64,000 nucleotides of DNA from Micromonospora matsumotoense (GCF_900091525.1 NZ_FMCU01000008.1:243039-307038), one strand, 5' to 3'. Positions 27,831-36,502 are shown, numbered from the stretch's first letter. A program made the numbers and translations. Notes: generated by a model not told the origin, from the letters alone.

Positions 27831-28813
27831 CCACCAGCAAGATCACATCCCCACGCCCCGTTCCCACGACGACAGCCGACGAGTCGGCGCTGCCCGCCGT
27901 GCTGACCGCGCCCACCGCCGGCGAGCCGACTGCGAGCTATCTCGCCAGGGTCCGGGATTCGGTCCGTCGGCAGCTGCGCACCCACGGCGCGGTCCTGCTG
28001 CGCGGCTTCGACATCGGCGACGTCAGCGGCTTCGAAGGAGTTGTCCGGGCGATGTCCGGTGCACCGCTGTCCTACGCTGAGCGGTCGTCACCGCGCAGCA
28101 CCATCGCGGGCCAGGTCTACACGTCGACGGACTACCCGCCGACCGAGGAGATCTTCCTACACAACGAGAACTCGTACCAGGCGACCTGGCCGTTGACGTT
28201 GTTCTTCTACTGCATCACCCCGCCCGACACGCGGGGTGCCACTCCGCTCGCCGACACCCGTCGGGTTCTACGGTCGATCGACCCGAGCGTACGGGAGGAA
28301 TTCACCCGGCGCGGCTGGACCGTGGTCCGCAATTTCACCGAGGGCTTCGGCGTGCCGTGGCAGCAGGCGTTCGGCACCACCGACCGGGCCGAGGTCGAAC
28401 GCTACTGTGCGCGCAGCGGTGTGGAGGTCACGTGGATCGGGCGCACCGGCCTGCGCACGACGGCCCGCCGACAGGCGGTGCATCAGCACCCGGTGACCGG
28501 CGAGTCCGTCTGGTTCAATCACCTCACGTTCTTCCACGTGACCACGCTGCCCGAAGAGGACTGCGAGGGCTTGCGGGAGATGTTCGACGAGGCGGACCTG
28601 CCCACCAACACGTACTACGGAGACGGCGCGCCGGTACCCGACGAGATCGTGGCGCACCTGCGCGACTGTTACCGCGCCGCCCAGCGACGATTCGACTGGC
28701 AGCGGGACGACGTGCTGATCGTCGACAATATGCTGTCCGCTCACGGCCGTGAGCCGTTCACCGGACCACGCAGAATCGCCGTGGCGATGGCCGAGCCGTT
28801 GCCGGGCGCGTAG
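27827..28813 (+). CDS. Fe(II)/2-oxoglutarate dioxygenase, SyrP/TauD-like
   Basis: 328 residues from TTG 27827, which overlaps the previous stop and has GAGAGGGAG upstream. The iron ligands are visible as HNE in EEIFLHNENSY (HxE) and a distal His in DNMLSAHGREPF, with the 2-oxoglutarate Arg following in GPRR. The sequence is closest to the SyrP group, which hydroxylates carrier-bound amino acids such as aspartate at the beta carbon. Coupling to the free condensation gene suggests it acts on a residue bound to a trans carrier. The substrate cannot be read from sequence alone. Confidence 0.82.
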   Translation: MTTSKITSPRPVPTTTADESALPAVLTAPTAGEPTASYLARVRDSVRRQLRTHGAVLLRGFDIGDVSGFEGVVRAMSGAPLSYAERSSPRSTIAGQVYTSTDYPPTEEIFLHNENSYQATWPLTLFFYCITPPDTRGATPLADTRRVLRSIDPSVREEFTRRGWTVVRNFTEGFGVPWQQAFGTTDRAEVERYCARSGVEVTWIGRTGLRTTARRQAVHQHPVTGESVWFNHLTFFHVTTLPEEDCEGLREMFDEADLPTNTYYGDGAPVPDEIVAHLRDCYRAAQRRFDWQRDDVLIVDNMLSAHGREPFTGPRRIAVAMAEPLPGA

Positions 28814-28815
28814 CA

Positions 28816-28868
28816 CCCGGTAGGTCGCGGAGGGTCACCTCCGTGGTGGCCCTCCGCGACCTACCGGG
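28816..28868 (+). terminator. Long hairpin, likely Rho-independent-type terminator
   Basis: A 19-bp perfect inverted repeat (28816-28834 with 28850-28868) begins 3 bp after the hydroxylase stop. Inner bases 28835-28849 extend the stem by four further pairs and one wobble, leaving a 5-nt loop. There is no clear U tract, as is usual in actinomycetes. Confidence 0.75.
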
Positions 28869-29170
28869 GAAGCGACTCTTCAGCCCCACGGAGTATCGCC
28901 GGGGACGGCGACCACCGAGGTCGACGGCATCGTGATCGGGTGCGAACCGGGAATCAGTGACGCTCGCAACTCGGTACCCCTTTCCTGCTTCGACTATCGT
29001 GCCGGCGGCCGCCGACAGAACGAAGCTATTGCCGGCCGTTTTCGGCTCCCCATCATGTTGCTTTACCCGCCGGCCGGGACACGCCCTGCCGGTGATAGTG
29101 ACATGGAGGTGCCTGGAACGACGATCGAGCAAGAAATGCCCACTCTCCGTCAACGAAGGCGACCTTCCTC
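28869..29170. promoter_or_regulatory. Intergenic region between terminator and thioesterase gene
   Basis: About 300 bp with no supported gene. It starts after a strong hairpin, so a new promoter for the thioesterase gene must lie here. None was identified with confidence. Confidence 0.35.
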
Positions 29171-29953
29171 ATGGCCTCATGGTGGAACCCACGGACCGAT
29201 ACGCCGCACGCCGACACCACGACGCTGATCTGCATGCCCAGCGCAGGCAACGGCGACCTCCAGTTCGACAGGTGGCCCGCCACCGTCGGCCCGTGGTGTG
29301 TCGTCCGCACGCCGACGATGGGCGGCCCGGGCGGCGAAGCGGTGGCGACGGCCTCGGCGGGCCCGGCCCCACCGGCACCGGCGGGGCTGCCGGAGCGGGC
29401 CGCGGAACTCGTGGCCGACCTGATGCGCCGGGGGATCGAGAGGTTCGCGTTGTTCGGCCACGAGAGCGCCGCGCTGCTCGGCTACCAGGTCGCGGTCGAG
29501 TTGAACCGGCGGGGCGCGCCGGCGCCCCTGCGCTTGTTCGTGTCAGGTTGTCCCGCACCCCACTATCTCAGGCGATATGCCGGCGCAGCGCACACCGAAC
29601 CGACCGACGACGAACTGACCGAACGCGTGCTGGCGACCACGATGGCCATGGGCGGCAACCCGATGCCGTGGGTCGTCGCGACCGGCGTGCGTGCACTCCG
29701 GGCCGAACTGGCCACGTTGCGGGCCTACCGGATACCCCGCCCGACGCCGCTACGCTGCCCGTTGACCGCGATTCGGTGGCTCGACCAGGACATCGCACCG
29801 GAGGCGCTGGCCGGCTGGTCGGCGTACGGGGACACCGAACTGGTGCAGTTGCACGGATCCAGGTTGAGCTATGCGACCGAGCCGGCCGACCTGTTGCGGG
29901 TCATCAGCGAGCGGGCGACGGCCGATGACCGCCGGCGGTCGGCCGAGGGGTGA
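29171..29953 (+). CDS. Type II thioesterase-like alpha/beta hydrolase with altered active site
   Basis: 260 residues. The overall pattern is that of an NRPS-associated external thioesterase: LICMPSAGNGDLQFDRW at the start and FALFGHESAALLGYQVA at the nucleophile elbow. The usual GHSMG reads GHESA, so the catalytic Ser position is Glu. The C-terminal GGHFYL block reads GSRLSY, losing the His. Family editing activity is therefore doubtful. It may act as a non-catalytic carrier-binding protein, be recently inactivated, or use the shifted Ser. A GAAGG lies 11 nt before the ATG. Confidence 0.75.
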   Translation: MASWWNPRTDTPHADTTTLICMPSAGNGDLQFDRWPATVGPWCVVRTPTMGGPGGEAVATASAGPAPPAPAGLPERAAELVADLMRRGIERFALFGHESAALLGYQVAVELNRRGAPAPLRLFVSGCPAPHYLRRYAGAAHTEPTDDELTERVLATTMAMGGNPMPWVVATGVRALRAELATLRAYRIPRPTPLRCPLTAIRWLDQDIAPEALAGWSAYGDTELVQLHGSRLSYATEPADLLRVISERATADDRRRSAEG

Positions 29954-30048
29954 CGGCGGCCGACCGGACCGACCCGGGCGACGGGCACCGTCGGCCCTCC
30001 CCCACCCGGTCGTCGCGCCCCACCGGTGGCCTGCCGCGGACGACCGGC

Positions 30049-30687
30049 TCAGATCAGCCCGGCCGCTACCCCGCAGGCCACGGCGTGGGCGCGGTTGCGT
30101 ACCTGCAGTCGCCCCATCATGTCGTAGATGACGTTCTTCACCGTGTGGTTGGAACACAGCAGCGACCGGGCGATCGTCGCGTTGTCCTGGCCCTCGGCCA
30201 TCAACGCGAGCACCCTCGTCTGCCGGGGCGTCAGCGGTGACCGGCCGGCCACCCGGGACGTCCCGGCCGGGTCCGGCGTACCGGCGCCACCGAGCACCCC
30301 TACCAGCACCTCGTGCGGCAACCGCACCTCGCCGTCCCGGGCAGCCTGCAACGCGGCGGCCAGTCGGCTCGGTGTGGCGTCGGTGAACCGGAGCATCACC
30401 AGGATCCCCGAACGTAGTACCCGTGCCACGTCCGTCGGCGAGAAGCGGTCCGCGATCACCAGCGTCCTCCGCGGCCCGGACCACGGCTGCGGCGGGCATG
30501 CCACGAGCGCCTCACTCACCGCCGCGACCGCGGTGACGACGACGGTGTCCGGTGATCCGTGCGGCTCGGGCACCGACGTAACGCCAGCCTGCCGCAGGAC
30601 GGCCAGCACCTCGGCCCGGATGGCCGCGTCCGGGGCTACCAGGTGTGCGGTCGGGAACGCCGTGCGCCCCTCCTGTTCGCCGTTCAC
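30049..30687 (-). CDS. LuxR-family regulator with degenerate receiver-like domain (downstream partner)
   Basis: 212 residues. The C-terminal helix-turn-helix is clear: LTPRQTRVLALMAEGQDNATIA, then SNHTVKNVIYDMM and RNRAHAV. The N-terminal ~130 residues have a receiver-like alpha/beta pattern, but the acidic pocket and Lys are not conserved, so phosphorylation is unlikely. I chose GTG 30687, which overlaps the stop of the upstream regulator by 4 bp. No partner kinase is nearby. Confidence 0.8.
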   Translation of the reverse strand: MNGEQEGRTAFPTAHLVAPDAAIRAEVLAVLRQAGVTSVPEPHGSPDTVVVTAVAAVSEALVACPPQPWSGPRRTLVIADRFSPTDVARVLRSGILVMLRFTDATPSRLAAALQAARDGEVRLPHEVLVGVLGGAGTPDPAGTSRVAGRSPLTPRQTRVLALMAEGQDNATIARSLLCSNHTVKNVIYDMMGRLQVRNRAHAVACGVAAGLI

Positions 30688-31289
30688 AACATGCCGGCCC
30701 GTAGGGCGAAGGCCACCGCGTGGGCCCGGTTGCGCAGCCGGAACCGCCGCGTGATGTCGTGCACGACACTCGTCACGGTACGGGTCGAGTAGCACAGCTC
30801 CTGCGCGATCTCGCCGGTCTCCCGTCCGTCGGCGAGCAGCCGCAGCACCGCGCGCTCGCGGTCGCTGATGTTCGACGCGAGGGTCCCGGCGGGAACGGTC
30901 GGCGCGGCGAGCAACCGGTCGAGCATGTCCGGCGAGACCGTGCAGTCCCCCTCACCGGCGGCCAGCACCGTACGGGTGAGTCGGTCCGCGGTCGCCTCGC
31001 GGCGCCGGAGCAGGCCGCGGGCACCGGCCGCGATGGCCCACAGCGCCTCGGCCGGCTCCACCTCGGGCACGACGAGCACCACCTCCGGCCGGTCCGCCCC
31101 GGCACGCACCGACCGCACCGCGTCCAGCGCCTCCCGGCCCAGATGGTCGACGACCAGGACCGTGACCACGGCCCTCTCCCGCGTCGTCACCACGGCGATG
31201 TCCGGACACCCGAGCAGCGCGCTCGTCACGCCCGCCTCCAGCACGGGGTCGGTCGCCACGACGTTGACCCACATCGGTTCGCCCATCAC
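30684..31289 (-). CDS. LuxR-family regulator with degenerate receiver-like domain (upstream partner)
   Basis: 201 residues. The HTH reads ISDRERAVLRLLADGRETGEIA, TRTVTSVVHDITRRF and RNRAHAVAFAL. Its tail RNRAHAVAxxxxAGxL is shared with the overlapping downstream gene, so the two are paralogues that may heterodimerise. The receiver-like N-terminus has TVLVVDHLG at the position of the phosphoacceptor strand but lacks the N-terminal acidic pair. Likely a local transcriptional regulator of the NRPS cluster. Confidence 0.8.
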   Translation of the reverse strand: MMGEPMWVNVVATDPVLEAGVTSALLGCPDIAVVTTRERAVVTVLVVDHLGREALDAVRSVRAGADRPEVVLVVPEVEPAEALWAIAAGARGLLRRREATADRLTRTVLAAGEGDCTVSPDMLDRLLAAPTVPAGTLASNISDRERAVLRLLADGRETGEIAQELCYSTRTVTSVVHDITRRFRLRNRAHAVAFALRAGML

Positions 31290-31974
31290 GCCTCCTTCGT
31301 CGCCGCGCCGCGGCGTGGCGTGGCGTGGCGTCCGGAATCTCCTGGGCGTACGGTTCCGCGACGAGCTAACTGGTCACTGTCGGCGTGCTGTCAGCCGGCG
31401 GCGGCTGCCGATAGTGGACTATCGACTTTCTATCGTCGGGTCGCGCCGGTCGTCGCGCCCTGTGCCGACCGGCCGGCCCGGTCGGCAGCCGGCCCGGTGG
31501 CCGCAGTTCGTCCCAGGGTGGTCGGCCGGGTCGCGCCCACCATCCTGCGGCCGACCGGTCCGCCGGGCGACTCCCTGCCCGCGACCCGACCGACGAACGG
31601 GCGCAGGCGACCGGAAGTAACGACGACCGACGCCTCTCACAGGTCTGCCGTTTCTTCTCTGCAGTCGACAGGGCTCCCGTGGAACATTGACAACCGTTGC
31701 AGATCCGTGCCGGAAAGGCGGATCGCCGCCGTGACCGAAGGAGCGGCTGATGAACGGCTCGGCAGGGCTCGCATCCACTCTGACAGCGTGTCCGAGCCCC
31801 CCTGCCTGACCGCGTCCCGCCCGCCGGTCACCTCGGGAAACGAGGGGGCGGGCCGAAGCTCCGCGGCTCGACCCCACCCGCAGGACCCGGCTTCCTGTGT
31901 GGACGGAAGCGGAGCGAGAACAGCAAGGGCCGTTACCGGACAATCGCCGAACCGGCGGGACGTGGGGTGCACAA
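31290..31974. promoter_or_regulatory. Long divergent intergenic region before the keto-acid cassette
   Basis: About 685 bp between the LuxR pair (leftward) and the methyltransferase (rightward). It contains four tandem GGCGT pentamers at 31312-31331 and otherwise no gene. Promoters for both operons should be here. The length suggests several regulator sites. Confidence 0.4.
31312..31331. repeat. Tandem pentamer repeat (GGCGT x4)
   Basis: Four direct copies of GGCGT lie about 20 bp upstream of the start of the leftward LuxR gene. The position would suit a regulator site, but simple slippage is equally likely. Confidence 0.6.
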
Positions 31975-32961
31975 GTGATCAGTTCTGATGTCAGTGGGAT
32001 CGCTGCGGATCTTGCTGCGAACGCCACTCTTCTGGAGATCGCCGAGAATCTGGGGCTCTCCCCGCTTCTCGATCGTGGGATGCCGTTCACGCTGGCCGAG
32101 GCGACTACCGCGGCCGACGTCGCCGAAGCGCGCATCCTGCCCTTCCTGCGCGCCACGGTCGCCGCCGGTCTGCTCGAGCACGACGCCGGGACCGGGCTGT
32201 TCGCGCCCTGCGCCGAGTTCGCGGCCCGCAGGTACGAGGCGGGCTACCTCTCCTGGTCGCTCAACGCGAACCGGCCGTACATCGATCACGCCGTGCAGTT
32301 CCTGCGCGAGCCGGAAGCGGCCGGCGGGCAACACCAGCGCGACGGCCGACGGGTGGCGGTCTCGTCCCGCTGGATCGGCTCGCGCGGCTTCTATCCCGGG
32401 GTCTTGTCGGAGATCATCCACCGCAAGCCCCGACGCATCGTCGATCTCGGTGCCGGCGCGGGTGCGCTGCTGATCCGGCTCCTGACCGAGCTGCCCAACA
32501 GCACCGCCGTGGCCCTGGACCTCAGCTCGGGGGCGTGCGCGGAGGCCGAGCACGCCGGTCGCCGCGCCCAGGTGGACGATCGTCTCACGGTGGTCAACCG
32601 GTCCGTCGAGACACTCGTCAACGACCCCGGTCCGCTCGCCGGCGCGGACATCGTCCACGCCGGCTTCGTCATGCACGACGTCGCCCAGACTCCCGAGGTC
32701 TTCGCGGGTGTCCTGCGGACGTGCCGGGAGCAGCTCTCCGACGGCGGTTGCCTGGTGGTCACCGACGCGGTGCCGTACGTGAACACTCCGGGTGAGCGTG
32801 CCTTCAGTGCCCTGTTCAGCTACCTCCACGAGAGTTCGATGGGCGTGCGGCTACCGGCCGAGGAGCAGTGGTGCGAGCTTTTCCGGCAGGCCGGCTTCTC
32901 CGACGTGACGAGCACCCCACTGCCGATGCCCGGCAGCCGCCTCTTCGTGGCCACCCGATGA
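31975..32961 (+). CDS. SAM-dependent methyltransferase, possibly 2-oxoacid C-methyltransferase
   Basis: 328 residues from GTG 31975; an ATG at 31897 would add 26 residues. An N-terminal helical dimerisation domain (~1-110) precedes a class I methyltransferase core with motif I VDLGAGAGALLIRLL and post-I acidic VALDLSSG. The C-terminal block SSMGVRLPAEEQW resembles 2-oxoacid C3-methyltransferases such as MppJ (phenylpyruvate). Its ATGA overlap with the hydratase gene and the aldolase cassette downstream suggest it methylates C3 of a 2-oxo acid (inference). An O- or N-methyltransferase role is possible. Confidence 0.75.
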   Translation: MISSDVSGIAADLAANATLLEIAENLGLSPLLDRGMPFTLAEATTAADVAEARILPFLRATVAAGLLEHDAGTGLFAPCAEFAARRYEAGYLSWSLNANRPYIDHAVQFLREPEAAGGQHQRDGRRVAVSSRWIGSRGFYPGVLSEIIHRKPRRIVDLGAGAGALLIRLLTELPNSTAVALDLSSGACAEAEHAGRRAQVDDRLTVVNRSVETLVNDPGPLAGADIVHAGFVMHDVAQTPEVFAGVLRTCREQLSDGGCLVVTDAVPYVNTPGERAFSALFSYLHESSMGVRLPAEEQWCELFRQAGFSDVTSTPLPMPGSRLFVATR

Positions 32962-33773
32962 GCGGGATCGAGGGATCACCCGCCCTGGCGGAACACGACA
33001 CCGAGCAGATGGCCATGGCCCTGTACCAGGCGCGGCGGAGACGCGTACCGATCGCACCGTTCACCGATGCCCGTCCCACGCTCGACGCGGTGGGCGGATA
33101 CGCCGTCCAGCGTCGGCTGACCGACCTGCTGGTCTCCGACGGCGAGCGGGTGATCGGTTACAAGGCGGGGCTCACCTCCGCCGCGATGCAGGAGATGTTC
33201 GGGGTCGACGCCCCGGACTACGGCCCGGTGTTCGCCTCGACCGTCCGTCCGGACGGTACCCGTGTCGCCCGTGACGACTTCATCTCGCCGAAGGTGGAAG
33301 CCGAGATCGTCTTTCGGCTGGCGAGCCCGTTGGCCGGTCCCGGCGTCACCGTGGAGCAGGCCCGCGCGGCGATCGGAGAGGTCGTCGCCGGTCTGGAGGT
33401 GGTCGACTCCCGGATCACCGATTGGCGTATCCGGCTGGGCGACACGATCGCCGACCTCGCCTCGAACGGCGCCGCCGTGCTGGGACGCCCGATCCGGGCC
33501 CGCCCGGACCTGGACTACCGGCTCGTGCGCATGGCCTTCCGTCGCAACGGGGAGCTGGTCGCGTCCGGCCGGGGTTCCGACGCCCTGGGCGACCCGGTGG
33601 CGGTGGTGGCGTTGCTGGCGAACCTGCTTGGCGAGAACGGCGTCACGCTGGAGGCCGGGCAACTGATCATGACCGGTGCCCTGCACGCCGCGGTCCCGTT
33701 GCGTCCAGGCGACACCTACACCGCCGAATTCGATCATCTGGGTGCGGTCAGTCTGCACGTGGCGCATGAGTAG
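32958..33773 (+). CDS. 2-oxo-4-enoate (2-hydroxypentadienoate) hydratase, MhpD-like
   Basis: 271 residues of the hydratase/4-oxalocrotonate decarboxylase family. Typical blocks are GYKAGLTSAAMQ, the metal-binding Glu region SPKVEAEIVFRL, and EVVAGLEVVDSRI, with a C-terminal TGALHAAVPLRPGD. In meta-cleavage catabolism this enzyme adds water to 2-hydroxypenta-2,4-dienoate to give 4-hydroxy-2-oxovalerate. In this setting the reverse dehydration of a 4-hydroxy-2-oxo acid is likelier. It overlaps the methyltransferase gene by 4 bp. Confidence 0.87.
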   Translation: MSGIEGSPALAEHDTEQMAMALYQARRRRVPIAPFTDARPTLDAVGGYAVQRRLTDLLVSDGERVIGYKAGLTSAAMQEMFGVDAPDYGPVFASTVRPDGTRVARDDFISPKVEAEIVFRLASPLAGPGVTVEQARAAIGEVVAGLEVVDSRITDWRIRLGDTIADLASNGAAVLGRPIRARPDLDYRLVRMAFRRNGELVASGRGSDALGDPVAVVALLANLLGENGVTLEAGQLIMTGALHAAVPLRPGDTYTAEFDHLGAVSLHVAHE

Positions 33774-33804
33774 TCACGACCCGGATAGGAAGGCGATCCC
33801 CTCG

Positions 33805-34704
33805 ATGAAACCAGAACGACGGCTGTCAGTTGGGGTGCTCGGCGCCGGGCTCATCGGCGTCGACCTGGCGATGAAGGTCGAGCGGTCCGCCGCGCTGGCC
33901 CTCCACCTCGTCGCCGGCCGGACGGCCGAGAGCCCGGGGCTCAAGCGGGCCGCCCGGCTGGGCCTGCCGGTCACGAGCCGGGGCCTACCCGCACTCGCCG
34001 ACCTCGACGAACCGCTCGACGTGGTCTTCGACGCCACCGACGCCGGCTCGCACGCCGAACACGCCGAGGCGCTGGCACCGCTCGGCACGCTGCTTGTCGA
34101 CCTGACGCCGAGCCGGATCGGACGCATGGTCGTCCCCACCGTGAACGGCGCGGACGTCACCGGCCACCGCGACCTCAACATGGTGAGCTGCGGCGGACAG
34201 GCGTCGGTGCCGATCGTACGGGCGGTGGCACGGACCCACCACATCGACTACGTCGAGGTGGTCGCGACCGCCGCCACGCTCAGCGTCGGCCGCGGGACCA
34301 GGCTGAACCTCGACGAGTACGTGGAGACCACCCAGGACGCGCTCCGCGAGTTCACCGGCGTCGGGGACGTCAAGGCCATCCTCAACATCAGCCCCGCCCG
34401 TCCTCCGGCGACCTTCCGGGTGGCCATCTCCCTGATCGGCGAGGGGCTGACCTCCGATTCGGTACGCCCCCTCGTGGCGGAGGCCGCCGCCGACGTCCGT
34501 GCCTTCGCCACCGGTTACACCGTGACGAGTTGCGTCGTGGAGGACGACAGCAGGGCATTCATCGCCGTGGAGGTGACCTCCACCGGCGACCAGATACCCG
34601 CCTACGCGGGCAACCTCGACATCATCAACTCCGCAGCGATCCGGGTCGCCGAACGCTGTGCGGTGCAACGCCGACCGACCGAGGTCATGGAGGTGGCATC
34701 ATGA
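33805..34704 (+). CDS. Acylating aldehyde dehydrogenase, MhpF/DmpF-like
   Basis: 299 residues. The N-terminal NAD fold is GVLGAGLIGVDLAMK; the catalytic Cys is in NMVSCGGQASVPIV, as in acetaldehyde dehydrogenase (acylating). It interconverts acyl-CoA (or acyl-carrier) and aldehyde. I chose ATG 33805 because it matches the usual family N-terminus and follows AGGAAGG; ATG 33766 is an alternative overlapping the hydratase stop. It overlaps the aldolase gene by 4 bp. DmpF and DmpG form a channelling complex, so the aldehyde is probably passed directly. NikA in nikkomycin biosynthesis is a biosynthetic precedent. Confidence 0.9.
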   Translation: MKPERRLSVGVLGAGLIGVDLAMKVERSAALALHLVAGRTAESPGLKRAARLGLPVTSRGLPALADLDEPLDVVFDATDAGSHAEHAEALAPLGTLLVDLTPSRIGRMVVPTVNGADVTGHRDLNMVSCGGQASVPIVRAVARTHHIDYVEVVATAATLSVGRGTRLNLDEYVETTQDALREFTGVGDVKAILNISPARPPATFRVAISLIGEGLTSDSVRPLVAEAAADVRAFATGYTVTSCVVEDDSRAFIAVEVTSTGDQIPAYAGNLDIINSAAIRVAERCAVQRRPTEVMEVAS

Positions 34705-35765
34705 GCCAGCAGGCCGCGGCGGGTCCGCCGGGACGACCGATCCTGATCCACGACCCGACGTTGCGCGACGGGCACCACGCCGTCCGCCACCAGCTCGGGC
34801 GCGAGCAACTGCGGGCGTACGCCGAGGCCGCCGACGCGGCCGGGATACCCGTCGTCGAGGTGGGGCACGGCAACGGCCTGGGCGCCTCGTCCCTCCAGGC
34901 CGGCCGCGCCCTGCTCAGCGACGCGGCGATGCTCTCGGTGGTCCGGGACGCGTTGTCCACCAGCAAGCTCGGTGTGTTCATGCTGCCGGGGTGGGGCACG
35001 ACCGAGGACATCCGGCAGGCCGTCGCGCACGACGTCGACCTGGTCCGGATCGGCACCCACTGCACCGAGGGCAACCTGGCCGAGCGGCACCTGGGGCTGC
35101 TGCGCGATGCGGGCGTCGACGCCCATGGCGTGCTGCTGATGAGCCACATGGCGACTCCCGAGCGGCTGGCCGAGGAGTGTGCGCAGCTCGTCGGGTTCGG
35201 CGCGACCGGAGTGGGCATCCTCGACTCCTCCGGCTACTACCTGCCGACGGACGTGACCACACGCATCGCGGCCATCCGGTCCGCCGTCGACGTGCCGGTG
35301 ATGTTCCACGGGCACAACAACCTCGGTATGGCGGTGGCGAACTCGATAGCCGCCGCCGAAGCGGGCGCCACCATCCTGGACGCGTGCGCCCGGGGGTTCG
35401 GCGCGGGGGCCGGCAACACGCAGCTGGAAGTCCTCGTGCCCGTGCTCGAACGACTCGGCTACGACACCGGCATCGACTTCTACCGGCTGCTGGACGCGGC
35501 GGACATCGCCGAGCGGGAACTGATGCCCGCGCCGCCCACCATCGACTCGATCGGCGTGGTGAGTGGTCTCGCCGGGGTGTTCTCCGGATTCAGGAACCGG
35601 GTGCTGGACGTCGCCGCCCGCGAGGGAGTCGATCCACGCGACGTCTTCTTCGAACTGGGCCGCCTGCAGGCGGTGGCCGGGCAGGAGGACCTGATCGAGG
35701 ACGTGACGCTCACGTTGCGGGCCGGGTCCACGGGGCGGGACGAACGGACGGCGAGCCATGTTTGA
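34701..35765 (+). CDS. 4-hydroxy-2-oxoacid aldolase, MhpE/DmpG-like class II
   Basis: 354 residues. The TIM-barrel start IHDPTLRDGHHAVRHQ gives the Arg and metal Asp; the HxH metal site appears as FHGHNNLGMAVANS. The C-terminal helical domain (TIDSIGVVSGLAGVFSGF and on) is the dehydrogenase-contacting part of DmpG enzymes. It condenses pyruvate (or 2-oxobutyrate) with an aldehyde in the synthetic direction. GGAGGTGGCATC precedes the ATG. The 8-bp overlap with the ACP gene places a carrier protein directly in this pathway. Confidence 0.92.
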   Translation: MSQQAAAGPPGRPILIHDPTLRDGHHAVRHQLGREQLRAYAEAADAAGIPVVEVGHGNGLGASSLQAGRALLSDAAMLSVVRDALSTSKLGVFMLPGWGTTEDIRQAVAHDVDLVRIGTHCTEGNLAERHLGLLRDAGVDAHGVLLMSHMATPERLAEECAQLVGFGATGVGILDSSGYYLPTDVTTRIAAIRSAVDVPVMFHGHNNLGMAVANSIAAAEAGATILDACARGFGAGAGNTQLEVLVPVLERLGYDTGIDFYRLLDAADIAERELMPAPPTIDSIGVVSGLAGVFSGFRNRVLDVAAREGVDPRDVFFELGRLQAVAGQEDLIEDVTLTLRAGSTGRDERTASHV

Positions 35766-35985
35766 CCAACTCAAGGCCATTCTGGTCGAGGATCTGCAGA
35801 TGCGGACCGAGGACGTCGTCGCCACGGCCGATCGCGCCGAGGTGGGCCTCGACTCCCTCACCGTGGTCGAGTTGTCGGCCCTGCTCAGCCAGCGGCTGGA
35901 CATCCAGGTCTCCGACTACGAACTGCTGGAACTCGCGACCGTCGGCGACATCGCCGATCTGGTCGCGGAGCGCTGTCGTGCCTGA
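35758..35985 (+). CDS. Acyl carrier protein of the keto-acid cassette
   Basis: 75 residues, a single four-helix carrier with the phosphopantetheine site EVGLDSLTVVELS. It overlaps the aldolase gene (8 bp) and the aminotransferase remnant (8 bp). In leinamycin biosynthesis LnmK loads propionyl onto a dedicated ACP; an LnmK homologue lies two genes downstream, so this ACP is probably its acceptor, carrying propionyl for reduction by the aldehyde dehydrogenase (inference). Confidence 0.85.
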   Translation: MFDQLKAILVEDLQMRTEDVVATADRAEVGLDSLTVVELSALLSQRLDIQVSDYELLELATVGDIADLVAERCRA

Positions 35986-36502
35986 GGGCGCGGGACCGAC
36001 CGCCGGACCGTCGCACGCCGTCACGCGGGCCCTGTCGGGCAACGAGTCACCACACGATCCGTCACCCGGGATCCTCGCCACGGTCGCGGCGAGCGGCCGG
36101 ATCGTCAACCGCTATCCCGACCCGGCCTGTGCCGACCTGATCCTGGCGCGCGCACACCGGCAGGGTGTGGAGCCCGACCGCCTCACCGCCACCCGGCTGG
36201 TCGTCATTGGTCATCCCCGCAACCCCACCGGCACTCTGGTCGGCCCGGACGAACGACGCGCGTTCCTCGACCGCACCCCGCCGACCTGCCTGGTCGCCCT
36301 CGACGAGGCGTACTTCGAGTACGTCGACGAGCCCGTCGGAACCGGCGGCCTCGCCCTGTGCGACGAGTACCCGAACCTGGTGGTCCTGCGCACCTTCTCG
36401 AAGGCGTACGGCCTGGCGGGGCGCCGGGTCGGCTACCTCGCGGTACGCCGGCGGCGCAACCGCGGGGCACCGCAATTGCTCACGACTGGAGCGGTGGGAT
36501 GA
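35978..36502 (+). pseudogene. HisC-like class I/II aminotransferase with large internal deletion and truncated C-terminus
   Basis: 174 residues, about half the family length of ~350. The start (GNESPHDPSPGILATVAA, INRYPDPACADL-like) jumps from VEPDRL straight to VVIGHPRNPTGT, losing ~75 residues that normally include the phosphate-binding loop. DEAYFEYVD and the PLP-Lys motif TFSKAYGLAG are kept. After RVGYLAV the frame ends within ~20 residues, losing the whole C-terminal domain. It stays open and coupled (GTG start overlapping the ACP stop; TGA overlapping the next ATG), so it is translated but should not be an active transaminase. Confidence 0.75.

Noticed and set aside
29950..30240. Possible small gene directly after the thioesterase (GTGA overlap)
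   Set aside because: Most of it is antisense to the LuxR HTH and it has no domain.
30720..31988. 422-codon + strand frame across the LuxR gene and the intergenic region
   Set aside because: Low-complexity shadow; the minus strand encodes a clear HTH protein.
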